From: JAFCUW01 sp049898325
GTDB taxonomy: Bacteria > Pseudomonadota > Gammaproteobacteria > Burkholderiales > Burkholderiaceae_D
Assembly: GCF_049898325.1 (NCBI RefSeq)
Contig: NZ_JAFCXL010000002.1
Location: 186,001-250,000, forward strand
Reading direction: 5' to 3'
Length of the DNA stretch: 64,000 nucleotides
Part shown: in pieces, positions 8,547 to 18,334 of the stretch
How positions within the stretch are numbered: the stretch's first letter is position 1
Layout of the letters: each line of letters begins with the position of its first letter
Made by a program: the position numbers and the translations under genes
The notes under the pieces: generated by a model
Databases searched by the model: none
Told to the model about the DNA's origin: nothing
What the model saw: the letters and a program-made list of their open reading frames with translations, nothing else

Positions 8547-9767
8547 ATGCGTATCAGCACCAATTCGATGTACGCCGCCTCAAGCACCCAACTGGGCACG
8601 CTGCAGACCCAGCTGGCGCGCACGCAAATGCAGTTGTCGACCAACAAGAAGTTGCTGGCGCCGTCGGACGACCCGATCGCCTCGGCGCGCGCGCTCGAAG
8701 TGACGCAGTCGCAGTCGATCAACAGCCAGTTCGCCACCAACCGCGCCAACGCCCGCTCGTCGCTGTCGCAGGAAGAGGTGGTGCTGTCGGGCGTGCAATC
8801 GCTGATCCAGGACGTTCAGGGCATCGCCGTGGCCGCCGGCGGTGGCACCAATGCCGCCGCCGACCGCACCACCTACGCCAACGAATTGCAGGGTCGGCTG
8901 GACGACCTGATTGCGCTGGCCAACAGTTCCGACGGCAATGGCGGTTACGTGTTTTCGGGCTTTCGCTCATCGACCCCGCCGTTCGTCAAGAATGGCGCGG
9001 CGGTCGACTACAACGGCGACCAGGGCGAAGTGCAGCTGCAGGTGGCCGGCGCGCGCAAGCTGGCCATCAACGACGCGGGCAGCTCGGTGTTTACCGGCAT
9101 CGCCACCGCCAACGGCACCTTCGCCACCGCCGCCAATCCCAGCAACACGGGCACCGGCGTGGTCAGTAGCGGCAGCGTGGTCAACCCCAGCGCGCTCACG
9201 GGCCGCAACTACAGTCTCGATTTCGCCGTCACCAACACGGGCGCGACCACCTACACCATCACCGACCAGTCGGCCGCGCCGCCTGTCGCCATGGTCAGTG
9301 GCGCCAGTTATCTTGCCGGCCAGGCGATCACGGTGGCCGGCCAGCAGTTCGACATCAAGGGCACGCCGGGCGATGGCGACCAGTTCACCGTCAAGCCCAG
9401 CGACCGCCAGTCGCTGTTTACCACCGTCAGCAAGCTGATCGACACCCTGCGCGCGCCGGCCACCACCGACAAGGAAAAGGCGACGCTCGACAAGGGCCTG
9501 CAGGACGCCATCGGCAACCTGGCGCTGGGCCTGGACAATGTGCTGGCGGTGCGCTCGTCGGTGGGCTCGCGCATGAAAGAGCTCGATTCGCTCGACTCGA
9601 TCGGCAGCGACATCGATCTGCAATATGCGGCCACCTTGTCGGGCCTGCAGGACCTGGACATCGTCTCGGCCATCTCGATGTTTTCGCAGCAGACCCAGAC
9701 GCTGCAGGCGGCGCAAAAAACCTTCACGTCCATCTCGGGGCTGTCGCTGTTTAATTACATCAGCTGA
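8547..9767 (+). CDS. flgL: Flagellar hook-filament junction protein FlgL (HAP3)
   Basis: FlgL is the second junction protein, adapting FlgK to flagellin. The N-terminus has the flagellin-like coil (RISTNSMYAASSTQLGTLQT) with the LAPSDDPIASARALE motif. The C-terminus (LQDLDIVSAISMFSQQTQTL) is typical. At 406 residues it carries a central insert with a GDGDQFTVKPS module like those in FlgK. It is cotranscribed with flgK and closed by a hairpin with a T-run just after the stop. Confidence 0.96.
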   Translation: MRISTNSMYAASSTQLGTLQTQLARTQMQLSTNKKLLAPSDDPIASARALEVTQSQSINSQFATNRANARSSLSQEEVVLSGVQSLIQDVQGIAVAAGGGTNAAADRTTYANELQGRLDDLIALANSSDGNGGYVFSGFRSSTPPFVKNGAAVDYNGDQGEVQLQVAGARKLAINDAGSSVFTGIATANGTFATAANPSNTGTGVVSSGSVVNPSALTGRNYSLDFAVTNTGATTYTITDQSAAPPVAMVSGASYLAGQAITVAGQQFDIKGTPGDGDQFTVKPSDRQSLFTTVSKLIDTLRAPATTDKEKATLDKGLQDAIGNLALGLDNVLAVRSSVGSRMKELDSLDSIGSDIDLQYAATLSGLQDLDIVSAISMFSQQTQTLQAAQKTFTSISGLSLFNYIS

Positions 9768-9789
9768 TCGCGCCAGCGCTGGCGCGCTC

Positions 9790-9826
9790 ACCCGTCCCCC
9801 GGTCCAGGCTGGCGGGCGGGTTTTTT
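9790..9826 (+). terminator. Intrinsic terminator of the flgKL transcript
   Basis: A GC-rich inverted repeat (ACCCGTCCCCC paired with GGCGGGCGGGT) is followed by six T residues, 23 bp after the flgL stop. A shorter palindrome (GCGCCAGCGCTGGCGC) precedes it. This is a classic Rho-independent layout for the plus strand. Confidence 0.85.
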
Positions 9827-9956
9827 CATGGCGGTGCGCCACTTTCACTGTGGTCCCAGGCATCATTAGTAGTTGATATTTCTCAAACGCGCGCAAGAAC
9901 TTGGGAGGTCGGCACCGGTCCAACGCATATCGATGTTCGCTGGAGTTGGAGGCATC

Positions 9957-10541
9957 ATGGATCCCTGCCTGATCGTCTATTACTCGCGTTCCGGGGTCAC
10001 GGCCACCGTGGCCCGGGCCATTGCCGAAGTGTGCGGCGCCGAGCTCGAAGCCTTGCGCGCGGTGCAACCCATCACTGGCGTGCCCGGCTATCTGCGCGCC
10101 GCGTGGCAAGCCCTGAGCGGGCAACCGGCGCCCATTGCGCCCTTGCGGCACAGTGCCGACGCCTATCCGCTGCTGTTGCTGGGGACACCCGTGTGGGCGG
10201 GTCACATGAGTTCACCGATCCGGCAGTACATCCTGCAGCAGCGTCCGTATTTTCGCGACGTGGCGCTGTTTTGCACCATGGGCGGCAGCGGCGGCGCGTC
10301 CGTCATGCAGGCCATGGCGGGCCTGTGTCAGCGCGAGCCGCTGGCCACCCTGTGCCTGCGCGAGCAGGACGTGCGGGCCGGCCGCCATGTCGATGCCGTG
10401 CGCGACTTCGCCGCCTCGCTGGCGCTGCGCCGCCTGCAGCGTGGCGGCGCCGATGGCCAGGCCGCCGGCCAGCAAGCGCCCCTGCAAACGCCCGCCTCGT
10501 CGGCGCCGGGCGGTTCTGCCGTTTCGGGCAGTGCCCCATGA
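9957..10541 (+). CDS. Flavodoxin-family protein
   Basis: A 194-residue flavodoxin-like protein, predicted to bind FMN. The N-terminus has a beta strand and phosphate-binding loop (CLIVYYSRSGVTATVARAI), and a later GTPVWAGHMSSPIRQYI segment matches the flavin-ring loop of flavodoxin/WrbA-like folds. The last 35 residues are Gly/Ala/Gln/Pro-rich and probably disordered. The start at 9957 is chosen because a TGGAGTTGGAGG lies just upstream and the fold begins immediately. A longer in-frame start at 9873 exists but adds no recognisable domain. The stop overlaps the next gene's ATG, so the pair is probably one operon. Its partner is unknown. Confidence 0.8.
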   Translation: MDPCLIVYYSRSGVTATVARAIAEVCGAELEALRAVQPITGVPGYLRAAWQALSGQPAPIAPLRHSADAYPLLLLGTPVWAGHMSSPIRQYILQQRPYFRDVALFCTMGGSGGASVMQAMAGLCQREPLATLCLREQDVRAGRHVDAVRDFAASLALRRLQRGGADGQAAGQQAPLQTPASSAPGGSAVSGSAP

Positions 10542-11185
10542 GCACGCCCACGCTCCTGTCGGCCGATGCCGACCTGCACCAACTGCCGCCCCACGAGGCG
10601 GCCAGCGGTATGACTGCGCTGGGCCAGGCGCTGTTGCAGGTGCTTGCACAACGGCACAGCGAACGGGAGTTTGCGCCCACCCCGCTGTCAACCGCGCTGC
10701 TGGGACAGTTGCTGTGGGCCGCTGGCGGGGTCAACCGCGACGACACGGGCTTGCGCACCAATCCCACGGCCAAGAACTGGCAGGAAATCGATGTTTATGT
10801 CGCCCGCGAGGACGGCCTGTTTTTGTACGAGGCCGCTGGCAATGCCTTGCGCAAGTTAAGCAGCGACGACCTGCGCGGGGCCACCGGCTGGCAAGACTTC
10901 GTCGCCCAGGCCCCCGTCAACCTGGTTTATGTCGCCGACCTGGCCCGCATGGACCACGCGCCCACAAGGGAGCAAAAATTCTATGCCGCGCTCGATACGG
11001 GCTACATCAGCCAGAACGTCTACCTGTTTTGCGCCGCCCAGGGCCTGGCCACCGTGGCGCGTGCCTGGGTCGACCGTCCCGCGCTCGCCGGCGCCATGCA
11101 CTTGCGCGAAGGGCAGCGGATTATCCTGGCGCAGTCGGTCGGCTATCCCCGCCATCCGAAGCGGAGCGCTGGGCTGCCCCATTAA
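10538..11185 (+). CDS. SagB/ThcOx-type nitroreductase family protein
   Basis: A 215-residue FMN-dependent oxidoreductase of the nitroreductase superfamily. Visible features are RHSEREFAPTPLS near residue 40, LLGQLLWAAGGVNRDD, the TNPTAKNWQEIDVYV segment and a C-terminal YISQNVYLFCAAQGLATVAR helix typical of this fold. The ATG overlaps the preceding flavodoxin stop (ATGA). The pairing suggests a small redox operon, but the substrate cannot be read from sequence. It is not flagellar and may simply be an insertion between flg and fli blocks. Confidence 0.8.
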   Translation: MSTPTLLSADADLHQLPPHEAASGMTALGQALLQVLAQRHSEREFAPTPLSTALLGQLLWAAGGVNRDDTGLRTNPTAKNWQEIDVYVAREDGLFLYEAAGNALRKLSSDDLRGATGWQDFVAQAPVNLVYVADLARMDHAPTREQKFYAALDTGYISQNVYLFCAAQGLATVARAWVDRPALAGAMHLREGQRIILAQSVGYPRHPKRSAGLPH

Positions 11186-11264
11186 ACATCGGCGCCAGGC
11201 ATCAGCACTGTCGAGGGATAGTCAGGTAGGTCGTCATCGCCTGTCGCTGCGCGCCCCCAGCACC

Positions 11265-12486
11265 TTACTCGTAACGCAGGGCATCGATCGGATTCAAATT
11301 CGCCGCCTTGGCAGCGGGCATGATGCCAAACACGATGCCGACCATGCTCGAGAAGCCGAAGGCCATCAGCACCGCCCACCACGGCACCACGGCGTCCGGA
11401 AAATCGGGAATCATGCGGGAGGCGCCAAAGCCCAGCGCATAGCCCAGCACCAGGCCAATCAGGCCGCCCAGCACGGACAGCAAGGTCGCCTCAAGCAGAA
11501 ATTGCAGCAAGATATGGTGGCGCTGCGCGCCCAGCGCCTTGCAGATGCCAATTTCGCGCGTGCGTTCGGTGACCGACACGAGCATGATATTCATGATGCC
11601 GATGCCACCCACCAGCAACGACACGCCGACAATCCCGCCCAGTACCATGGTCATCATGGCGATGATGGCATTGAAGGTTTCCGTCATTTCCTGGGACGTC
11701 TCGACCTTGAAATCATTGGCTTGGCCTGGCTTCAGGCGGTGCGTGTTGCGTAGCAGGGAATTGAGGCGTCCTTGCACGATTTCGAGTTGCTCGATTTCAT
11801 TGACGGTAAAACTGATATTGATGTCCAGCCTGGAATCATTGCCGGCAATGGCCATGCCGACCGAAAACGGGATCAGGATATAGTCGTCGCGCGACATGCC
11901 CAGTGTTTCGCCCCGTTCCTCGCCCACGCCGATAATCTTGAACCATTCGTCGCCCACTTCGATGAACTGGCCGATGGGGCTGCCACTGAGCTTCAGGTTT
12001 TCCAGCACTTTGGCGCCGATAAAACACACCCGCCGGCGCGACACATCGTCGCTGCCGCTGATGAAGCGGCCCGTGGCAGGAAAAACCTGGTTGGCCTTTT
12101 CATAGGCGCTGGTGACGGCGCGCACCTGGGTGAAGGCGGACTGGCCCGCATGGCGCACCGTGGTGCCAAACTGGCCGAACGGCCCGAACTGGGGCGAAAC
12201 GTGGCTGATGTCGTCGATATGGGCGATGATGGTTTCATAGTCCTTCAGGCCCAGCACGTTGTGCTTGCCCTGCAGCGCTTCTTCGAACGGGGTATAGGAC
12301 TTGATCGACAGGCCGTTGGCGCCCATGTCCTTGAACTGGCTGCTGATCGAGGCCGACAGGCCCTGCACCATCGATACCACGGCAATCACGGAGGCGACGC
12401 CGATGATGATGCCCAGCGAAGTCAGAAAGCTGCGGAAACTGTGTGCGCGGATGCTCTGCAGGGCCGACCGCAAACTTTCCAGGATG

Positions 12487-12494
<8 letters not shown>
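11265..12494 (-). CDS. ABC transporter permease, MacB/FtsX type
   Basis: Membrane subunit of a MacAB-type exporter. One TM helix near the N-terminus (LTSLGIIIGVASVIAVVSMV) is followed by a large periplasmic domain, then three C-terminal TM helices around GGIVGVSLLVGGIGIMNIML, FLLEATLLSVLGGLIGLVLG and AVLMAFGFSSMVGIVFGIMP. The ending NLNPIDALRYE is diagnostic of the family. The start is taken as a GTG at 12494 (product begins MFSILESLRSAL), overlapping the ATPase stop by 8 bases. Unlike E. coli MacB, the ATPase is a separate protein. Substrate unknown. Confidence 0.85.
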
Positions 12495-13211
<717 letters not shown>

Positions 13212-13215
<4 letters not shown>

Positions 13216-14465
13216 GTCTTCGACTTGGCCGCTGCGCCCGCCCCGTCGACGCTGATGCGCTCGCCCTGTTTCAGGCGCCGCAGGGTTTTATACGGGCCCG
13301 TGATCACCGGATCGCCCGCCGCCACGCCGCTGAGGATCTGCTGCTGGCTGTCGTCGGACAGGCCCAGCGTCACGATGCGCCGGTCGGCCTTGCCATCCTT
13401 GATCACAAACACGTAGTTTTCCGTCTTGACGGCGATCCGGGTCTTCTTGTCGCCCTTTTTGGGCGCCAGTTCGGTGTTCTCGTCGTTGTTCGACAGCACC
13501 GCCTGCAGGGGCAGCGACAGCGATTTACCGCTGCTGGCGGTAAAAATCTCGGCCCGGCAGGTCATGCCCGGGCGCAAAATCAAGCCCTTGCTGTCGGCCA
13601 GTTTCACCTTGATGTTGTAGTTGCGCGCCAGCGAGGTGTTGCCCTGGCCCTGGGCCGTGGCATTTTGTTTGGGCGAGAGGGGAATGGCCAGTACGGTTCC
13701 CTTGATCGCCACCTCGGGATAGGCGGCGGTATGGATGGCCACCTCCTGGCCCACGCCCACCTGGGCGATGTCGGCCTCATCGACGTTCACTTCGGTGATC
13801 ATGGTGTCCGTGTTGGCAATCGTCAGCAGGCTCGACCCGGCGATGCCCACCTGGCTCGCTACCGCTGTTTCGCCCACCTTGATGTTCAGGGCGGTGATGG
13901 TGCCGGCGATGGGCGCGGCGATATTCGTCTTGGCCAGCCGCTCCCTGGCCTGCTTCAGGATGGCATCGACCTGCTCCAGGCGCGAACGGGCATTGCGCAG
14001 ATCGATGCCGGCCAGTTCGACGGCATACCGGGCGTCGTCGATGGCCGAATCGGCCAGCATCTTCATCTTGTGCAGTTCGACCTTGCGGCGATACTGGTTT
14101 TGCTGGTTCGCCAGGTTCAGTTGTTGCTGCTCGATGGCGATGCGCTGTTGCCGCACCGCCGCCTCTTGCTGCGCCACTTCGGCGCGGTAGCTCTGGTCGT
14201 CCAGGTGCATCAGCAAATCGCCCCTGGCCACATGCTGGCCTTCCTTGACGAAGATGGTGCTGACCTTGCCGATCACTTCCGGCGACAGCAGCACCTGCTC
14301 TTCATAGAGCAGGTGGCCGGAGGCGAGGATCGACGACTTGATGTCGTGGTAAGCGATCGCCTCGACGTCGACGGCCTGGGCGGGATCGCTGCGGGTCACC
14401 TTGAGGAGCACCGGCACGCACAGCAGCACCAGCACGCCCGCCCCCACGAGATACTTGCGCTTCAT
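13212..14465 (-). CDS. Periplasmic membrane-fusion protein, MacA/HlyD type
   Basis: A 417-residue efflux adaptor. An N-terminal TM anchor (residues 5-21, YLVGAGVLVLLCVPVLL) precedes the lipoyl and barrel-sandwich halves (SPEVIGKVSTIFVKEGQHV and TNIAAPIAGTITALNIKVGE). These flank a long Gln-rich alpha-helical hairpin. A C-terminal beta-barrel and membrane-proximal domain follow. The ATG overlaps the YIP1 gene stop by four bases, which supports this start over upstream in-frame alternatives. It would link the MacB-type transporter to an outer-membrane TolC-like channel, which is not in the window. Confidence 0.9.
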
Positions 14466-15184
14466 GCTGCCTTGCTCAGTGCAAATGCGAGCCAGGCGCC
14501 GTAGATGATCACGTAGGGAATCAGCACCACCTTGAGCGCCACCGCGCGCGCGACCCGGGCCCAGCTCTGGAAGCCGATCACCATCAACACGGCGCTCCAG
14601 ATGCTGATCACATTCACGCTTTCCAGCAGCGAGGCCATCGGGTCGCCCATCGGCCGGTGGAACAGCAGGGTGTTCAGCGACAGTGGGTTGAGCTCGTAGA
14701 TGCCCAGTTGGCCACCGGACGAGAGCAGGATCTGGATGGCGCCCAGTGGCAGTGTCAGCAGCGCCGGTACCGAGGCCCAGGCCGCCAGTGCAAAGCCGGC
14801 GCCGAAGGTGAATTCCTTGGCGTAGATTTTTCCGATAAACATGAAGTACACACCGACGAGGGCGAACATGACGGGCAGGCCGACCAGCGCCTGCGCCATG
14901 CCGGACACCATCAGCACTTGCCGGCTCATCACGGCGCGCGATTTCTCCCGCTGCGCCGCATCCTTGATGCCGGCAAACATTTGATCGAGCAGCCAGTCCA
15001 CATCGACGATTTTGAAGTACCACAACAACAAGCCAGCCGAGCACAGCATCAGCAACAGCAGGGGCAACCAGGCGGCGCGGCGCTGCCGCAGCGCGGCGAA
15101 TGCCTTGCCGGGCTCGTAGAACATGGCAATCAGGGCGGCGAAGGGCGAGGTGTTGCCGGTGTTGGCGGAGGTGGACAGTTCCAT
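14462..15184 (-). CDS. YIP1-family membrane protein
   Basis: A 240-residue integral membrane protein with about five predicted TM helices (for example AAWLPLLLLMLCSAGLLLWY, GLPVMFALVGVYFMFIGKIY and AVLMVIGFQSWARVARAVAL). The N-terminal FYEPGKAFAALRQRRAAW is the conserved opening of bacterial YIP1/DUF1282 proteins. It is the first gene of a four-gene operon with the MacAB-type transporter, with a four-base overlap to the adaptor gene. Its role is unknown; the linkage suggests a membrane component of the export system. Confidence 0.8.
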   Translation of the reverse strand: MELSTSANTGNTSPFAALIAMFYEPGKAFAALRQRRAAWLPLLLLMLCSAGLLLWYFKIVDVDWLLDQMFAGIKDAAQREKSRAVMSRQVLMVSGMAQALVGLPVMFALVGVYFMFIGKIYAKEFTFGAGFALAAWASVPALLTLPLGAIQILLSSGGQLGIYELNPLSLNTLLFHRPMGDPMASLLESVNVISIWSAVLMVIGFQSWARVARAVALKVVLIPYVIIYGAWLAFALSKAA

Positions 15185-15265
15185 GATTTCCCGGTAAAGA
15201 AATGTGATCGAGACTGCGCTTGGGCAGTGCCCCCAGCGTGGCGTAACAGGCTGGTGAGCATTAGC

Positions 15266-15294
15266 ATAACATGCCGTATTGCACTAAATGACAA
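15266..15294 (-). promoter_or_regulatory. Candidate sigma-70 promoter of the YIP1-macAB-type operon
   Basis: On the minus strand TTGTCA (-35) and TGTTAT (-10) are separated by 17 bases, about 80 bp upstream of the first gene of the operon. The -35 matches five of six consensus positions and the -10 four of six. No other good candidate was seen in the 139-bp gap. Confidence 0.4.
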
Positions 15295-15323
15295 TCTTTT
15301 TATCGGCGCCGCCAGGCGCGGCG

Positions 15324-16148
15324 CTACTGTGGCAGCGGCGCCGGCGGCCGTGGCGCTGGCGTACGCGCCGTGGCAGTGCGTCCCAGCGAGCGGGTCGCCT
15401 CGATGCCCTGGTTGAACCAGTTCTGCAGCGGCATATTGAGGTAGGGCAGGGTGGTGGCGATGATCAGGAAGCCCACGGTGAGGGTGACGGGAAAGCCCAC
15501 CCCGAACAGGTTCAGTTGGGGCGCCGCCCGCGTCAGGATGCCCAGCGCCACGTTGGTGAGCAACAGCGCGGCGACGATCGGCAGCGACAACTGCAGACCC
15601 GTGGTGAAAATTCGCCCACCCCAGCGCGCCAGTTCGAGCGGGGCGCCGGACGACATCGGCGTGGCCGAGATGGGCATGGTGATGAAACTTTCCGCCAGCG
15701 CTTCGAGCAGGACCAGGTGGCCGTTCATGGCCAGGAAGGCCATGGTGGCGATCAGGGTCAGCATCTGGCTGACGGCGGACGAGCGGCCGGCCGTGTTGGG
15801 GTCGAAAAAACTGGCAAAGCCCAGACCCATGGTCAGGCTGCTGACCTCGCCGGCCATTTCAATGGCGGCAAACACGATGCGCATGGTAAATCCCATCGCC
15901 AGGCCGATCAGCATTTCCTGCACCAGGATCAGCATGCCGGGCATCGACATGGGGTCGACGGCGGGGAAGGCGCCGATGGCCGGCGCCATGATGACGGCCA
16001 GCAAAACGCCCAGCGACACCTTGACGGACACGGGCACGGCCGTGTTGCCGAACAGGGGCGAGGCGGCGATCAGGCCGAGGATGCGCGAGAGCGGCCACAG
16101 CAACGCTGCCAGCCAGGCGTTCAGCTCGACGCTGGTGAGCGTGATCAC
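15324..16148 (-). CDS. fliR: Flagellar export apparatus protein FliR
   Basis: FliR is an integral membrane component of the export gate. At 274 residues it has the family's normal length, with several TM helices. It has the conserved PLSRILGLIAASPLFGN opening and a GVGFPVTLTVGFLIIATTLP segment near the C-terminus. A low-complexity Pro/Ala tail ends the protein. It is last in fliLMNOPQR. A GCGCCGC/GCGGCGC hairpin lies directly after the stop but lacks a T-run. Confidence 0.96.
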   Translation of the reverse strand: MITLTSVELNAWLAALLWPLSRILGLIAASPLFGNTAVPVSVKVSLGVLLAVIMAPAIGAFPAVDPMSMPGMLILVQEMLIGLAMGFTMRIVFAAIEMAGEVSSLTMGLGFASFFDPNTAGRSSAVSQMLTLIATMAFLAMNGHLVLLEALAESFITMPISATPMSSGAPLELARWGGRIFTTGLQLSLPIVAALLLTNVALGILTRAAPQLNLFGVGFPVTLTVGFLIIATTLPYLNMPLQNWFNQGIEATRSLGRTATARTPAPRPPAPLPQ

Positions 16149-16172
16149 GGGGAGACGAAGCGGGCGCGCAAG

Positions 16173-16442
16173 CTAGCCGATCAGGCCGGGAATGCCGTTG
16201 AACACCTGGCGCATGTAGTCGAGCATGACGGCCAGCATCCAGGGGCCGGCGACGATCAGGGCGACGAAGATGCCGATCAGTTTCGGGATGAACGACAGGG
16301 TTGCTTCGTTGATCTGGGTGGCGGCCTGGAAAATGCTGACGATCAGGCCGATGATCAGGGCCACCAGCAGCATGGGCGCGGCGACCATCAGCGTCACTTC
16401 CATGGCGTTGCGGCCCATTGTCATGACGGATTCGGGAGTCAT
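16173..16442 (-). CDS. fliQ: Flagellar export apparatus protein FliQ
   Basis: An 89-residue, two-helix membrane protein of the export gate. It begins MTPESVMTMGRNAMEVTLMV and contains the conserved QAATQINEATLSFIPKLIGI loop between the helices. Length and sequence are textbook FliQ. It sits between fliP (19 bp upstream) and fliR (24 bp downstream) on the same strand. Confidence 0.97.
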   Translation of the reverse strand: MTPESVMTMGRNAMEVTLMVAAPMLLVALIIGLIVSIFQAATQINEATLSFIPKLIGIFVALIVAGPWMLAVMLDYMRQVFNGIPGLIG

Positions 16443-16461
16443 GGCGTCTTTCTGTGGGGGT

Positions 16462-17256
16462 CTAGTAAAAACTCTGCGACAAGGAGCCCAGCATCAGCTG
16501 CCAGCCATCGACCAGCACGAACAGCATCAGCTTGAAGGGCAGCGAGATCACGGCCGGCGACATCATCATCATGCCCATTGACATCAGCACCGAGGCCACC
16601 ACCATGTCGATGATCAGGAAGGGGATGAAAATCGCAAAGCCGATCTGAAAGGCCGTTTTCAGCTCGCTGGTGACGAAGGCGGGAATGAGTATGCGCAGCG
16701 GAATGTCTTCCGGCCCTTGCAGCGCCGGTGAACGCGAAATCTTGACGAACAGGGCCAGGTCCGCCTGGCGCGTCTGCTTGGTCATGAAGCTCTTCAGGGG
16801 CTCGACGCCTTTCTGCATCGCTTCCATCATCTGGATCTTGTTCTCTTGCAGGGGCAGGTAGGCATCCGTGTAAATCTTGTCGAAGGTGGGCCCCATCACG
16901 AACAGGGTCAGGAACAGGGCCAGTCCCACCATCACCTGGTTTGGCGGCGCCGACTGGGTGCCCAGCGCCTGGCGCAGCAGGGACAGGACGATGATGATGC
17001 GGGTAAAGCTGGTCATCATCAGCAGCGCCGCCGGCAGGAAGGTCAGTGCCGTCATCAACAGCAGCGTCTGCACCGGCAAACTGTAGGCGGTGCCGCCGCC
17101 TGGCGCGGGACTGCTGGTGAAGGCGGGGATGCCCGGTGCGGCCAGCGCCAGCGCGGGGACGGCCAGGGCGGCCAGGCCAGCGGCCAGCCACAGGTTTTTT
17201 TTCGATGCGATTGCCGTAGTTGCCATTACTTTAAGATCCATTGCCTGCGTCGCCAT
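16462..17256 (-). CDS. fliP: Flagellar export apparatus protein FliP
   Basis: FliP is the core export-gate protein. A cleavable signal peptide (hydrophobic LWLAAGLAALAVPALALA) is followed by the conserved LPAALLMMTSFTRIIIVLSL segment and by DLALFVKISR. The C-terminal region carries SELKTAFQIGFAIFIPFLII. Three in-frame ATGs lie at 17256, 17241 and 17225. The last lies 5 bases past the fliO stop, while the others overlap fliO. None has a strong ribosome-binding site, so the start is uncertain by up to 10 residues. Confidence 0.95.
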   Translation of the reverse strand: MATQAMDLKVMATTAIASKKNLWLAAGLAALAVPALALAAPGIPAFTSSPAPGGGTAYSLPVQTLLLMTALTFLPAALLMMTSFTRIIIVLSLLRQALGTQSAPPNQVMVGLALFLTLFVMGPTFDKIYTDAYLPLQENKIQMMEAMQKGVEPLKSFMTKQTRQADLALFVKISRSPALQGPEDIPLRILIPAFVTSELKTAFQIGFAIFIPFLIIDMVVASVLMSMGMMMMSPAVISLPFKLMLFVLVDGWQLMLGSLSQSFY

Positions 17257-17833
17257 TGCGTCGGTCGAGCGTCTGTTTCAGCCATGCGGCAAAGCTCGGC
17301 GCACCTGGCTGGTGGGGATGCAGTGCGGCGCCCGCACCGGCTTGCCCGTCGCCTTGTTTCGGCATGGTTGCCAGTGCGTTGACCCGCCCGGGCGAGGCGC
17401 CCACCACGATCCACTGATCGCCCACTTCGACGACGATGATGCGTTCGCGTCCGCCCAGGTTCAGGCCGCCCACCATGCGAATATGGGCGGAGCCGCCCGT
17501 CGCCCTGGGGCCGTAGCGCTTCATGGCCCAGGCAAACAGGGCCAGCAGGCCCAGCACCACGCACAGGGCGAAAATGGTTTGCAACAGGCTGCCGGCGGCG
17601 GCGCCGGCGAAGGGCTGGACGGCGCCGGTGGCCGGCACTGGACCGGATACCGGCACTGGACCAGATGCCGGCACTGGACCGGATGCCGGGTCAGGCGCCG
17701 GCGTGCTCGCCAGGTCGGACGCCGCGCTGGTGGGGACGGTGGCAGTCGCCGGCGCCTGTCGCGCCTGGGCTGCGCCGCCCAGCAAGCAGGCGGCCAGCAC
17801 GCAGGCGAAGAGGCGAGCGCGGCATGCCATCAT
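17231..17833 (-). CDS. fliO: Flagellar biosynthetic protein FliO
   Basis: FliO assists assembly of the FliP ring. The 200 residues comprise a signal peptide (FACVLAACLLGGAAQA), a Pro-rich linker containing PVPxSG repeats, one TM helix (LQTIFALCVVLGLLALFAWA) and a small cytoplasmic domain. That domain has GGLNLGGRERIIVVEVGDQW, the FliO signature. The N-terminal linker is longer than in enteric FliO. The start overlaps the fliN stop by four bases. Confidence 0.93.
   Translation of the reverse strand: MMACRARLFACVLAACLLGGAAQARQAPATATVPTSAASDLASTPAPDPASGPVPASGPVPVSGPVPATGAVQPFAGAAAGSLLQTIFALCVVLGLLALFAWAMKRYGPRATGGSAHIRMVGGLNLGGRERIIVVEVGDQWIVVGASPGRVNALATMPKQGDGQAGAGAALHPHQPGAPSFAAWLKQTLDRRNGDAGNGS
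17634..17687 (-). repeat. Three 18-bp tandem repeats inside fliO
   Basis: Three consecutive near-identical 18-mers on the plus strand (GGCACTGGACCGGATACC and two variants differing at one or two positions) encode the PVPxSG hexapeptide repeats of the FliO linker. The in-frame unit means copy-number change would lengthen or shorten the linker without a frameshift. Confidence 0.85.
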
Positions 17834-18246
17834 TTGTTGAGTTTTCTGATCCGCTCGGAGGGCGTGATGATGTCGGTCAGGCGGATACCGAACTTGTCGT
17901 TGACCACCACCACCTCGCCCTGGGCGATCAGGCAGCCATTGACGAGCACATCCATCGGCTCGCCGGCCAGGCCGTCGAGCTCGACCACGGAGCCCTGCGC
18001 CAGTTGCAGCAGGTTCTTGATGGCGATCTTGGTGCGGCCCAGTTCCACCGTCAGCTGGACCGGGATATCGAGAATGAAATCGATGTCGTTGGGGGTGTCG
18101 CTACGGGTGCCCTTGCTGGAAAAATCCTTGAACACGGCCGCGCTGGCGGCCTGGTTCTGCAAGGCTTCGGCTTCCGCCTTGGCCTGCTCGGCAATCGCCG
18201 CGCCCCAGTCGTCGTCCATGCTTTGGTCGTCTTGATTGTCGGACAT
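17830..18246 (-). CDS. fliN: Flagellar motor switch protein FliN
   Basis: FliN forms the lower C-ring with FliM. The C-terminal SpoA domain (about residues 55-135) has ILDIPVQLTVELGRTKIAI, VVELDGLAGEPMDVLVNGCL and GEVVVVNDKFGIRLTDII, all highly conserved. The N-terminal 50 residues are acidic and variable. The ending IRKLNK is typical. It overlaps fliO by four bases. Confidence 0.97.
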   Translation of the reverse strand: MSDNQDDQSMDDDWGAAIAEQAKAEAEALQNQAASAAVFKDFSSKGTRSDTPNDIDFILDIPVQLTVELGRTKIAIKNLLQLAQGSVVELDGLAGEPMDVLVNGCLIAQGEVVVVNDKFGIRLTDIITPSERIRKLNK

Positions 18247-18334
18247 CGTGTTCTCCTGAGTTTCTGCAATATTGCTGCAACTGTTGCAACTGGTGCTGCT
18301 AGCGGCCGCCAGGCTGGCGCGGTCAATGGGGGGA

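Noticed and set aside
15304..15324. GC-rich hairpin after fliR as terminator
   Set aside because: No T-run follows in the fliR direction, so an intrinsic terminator cannot be claimed.
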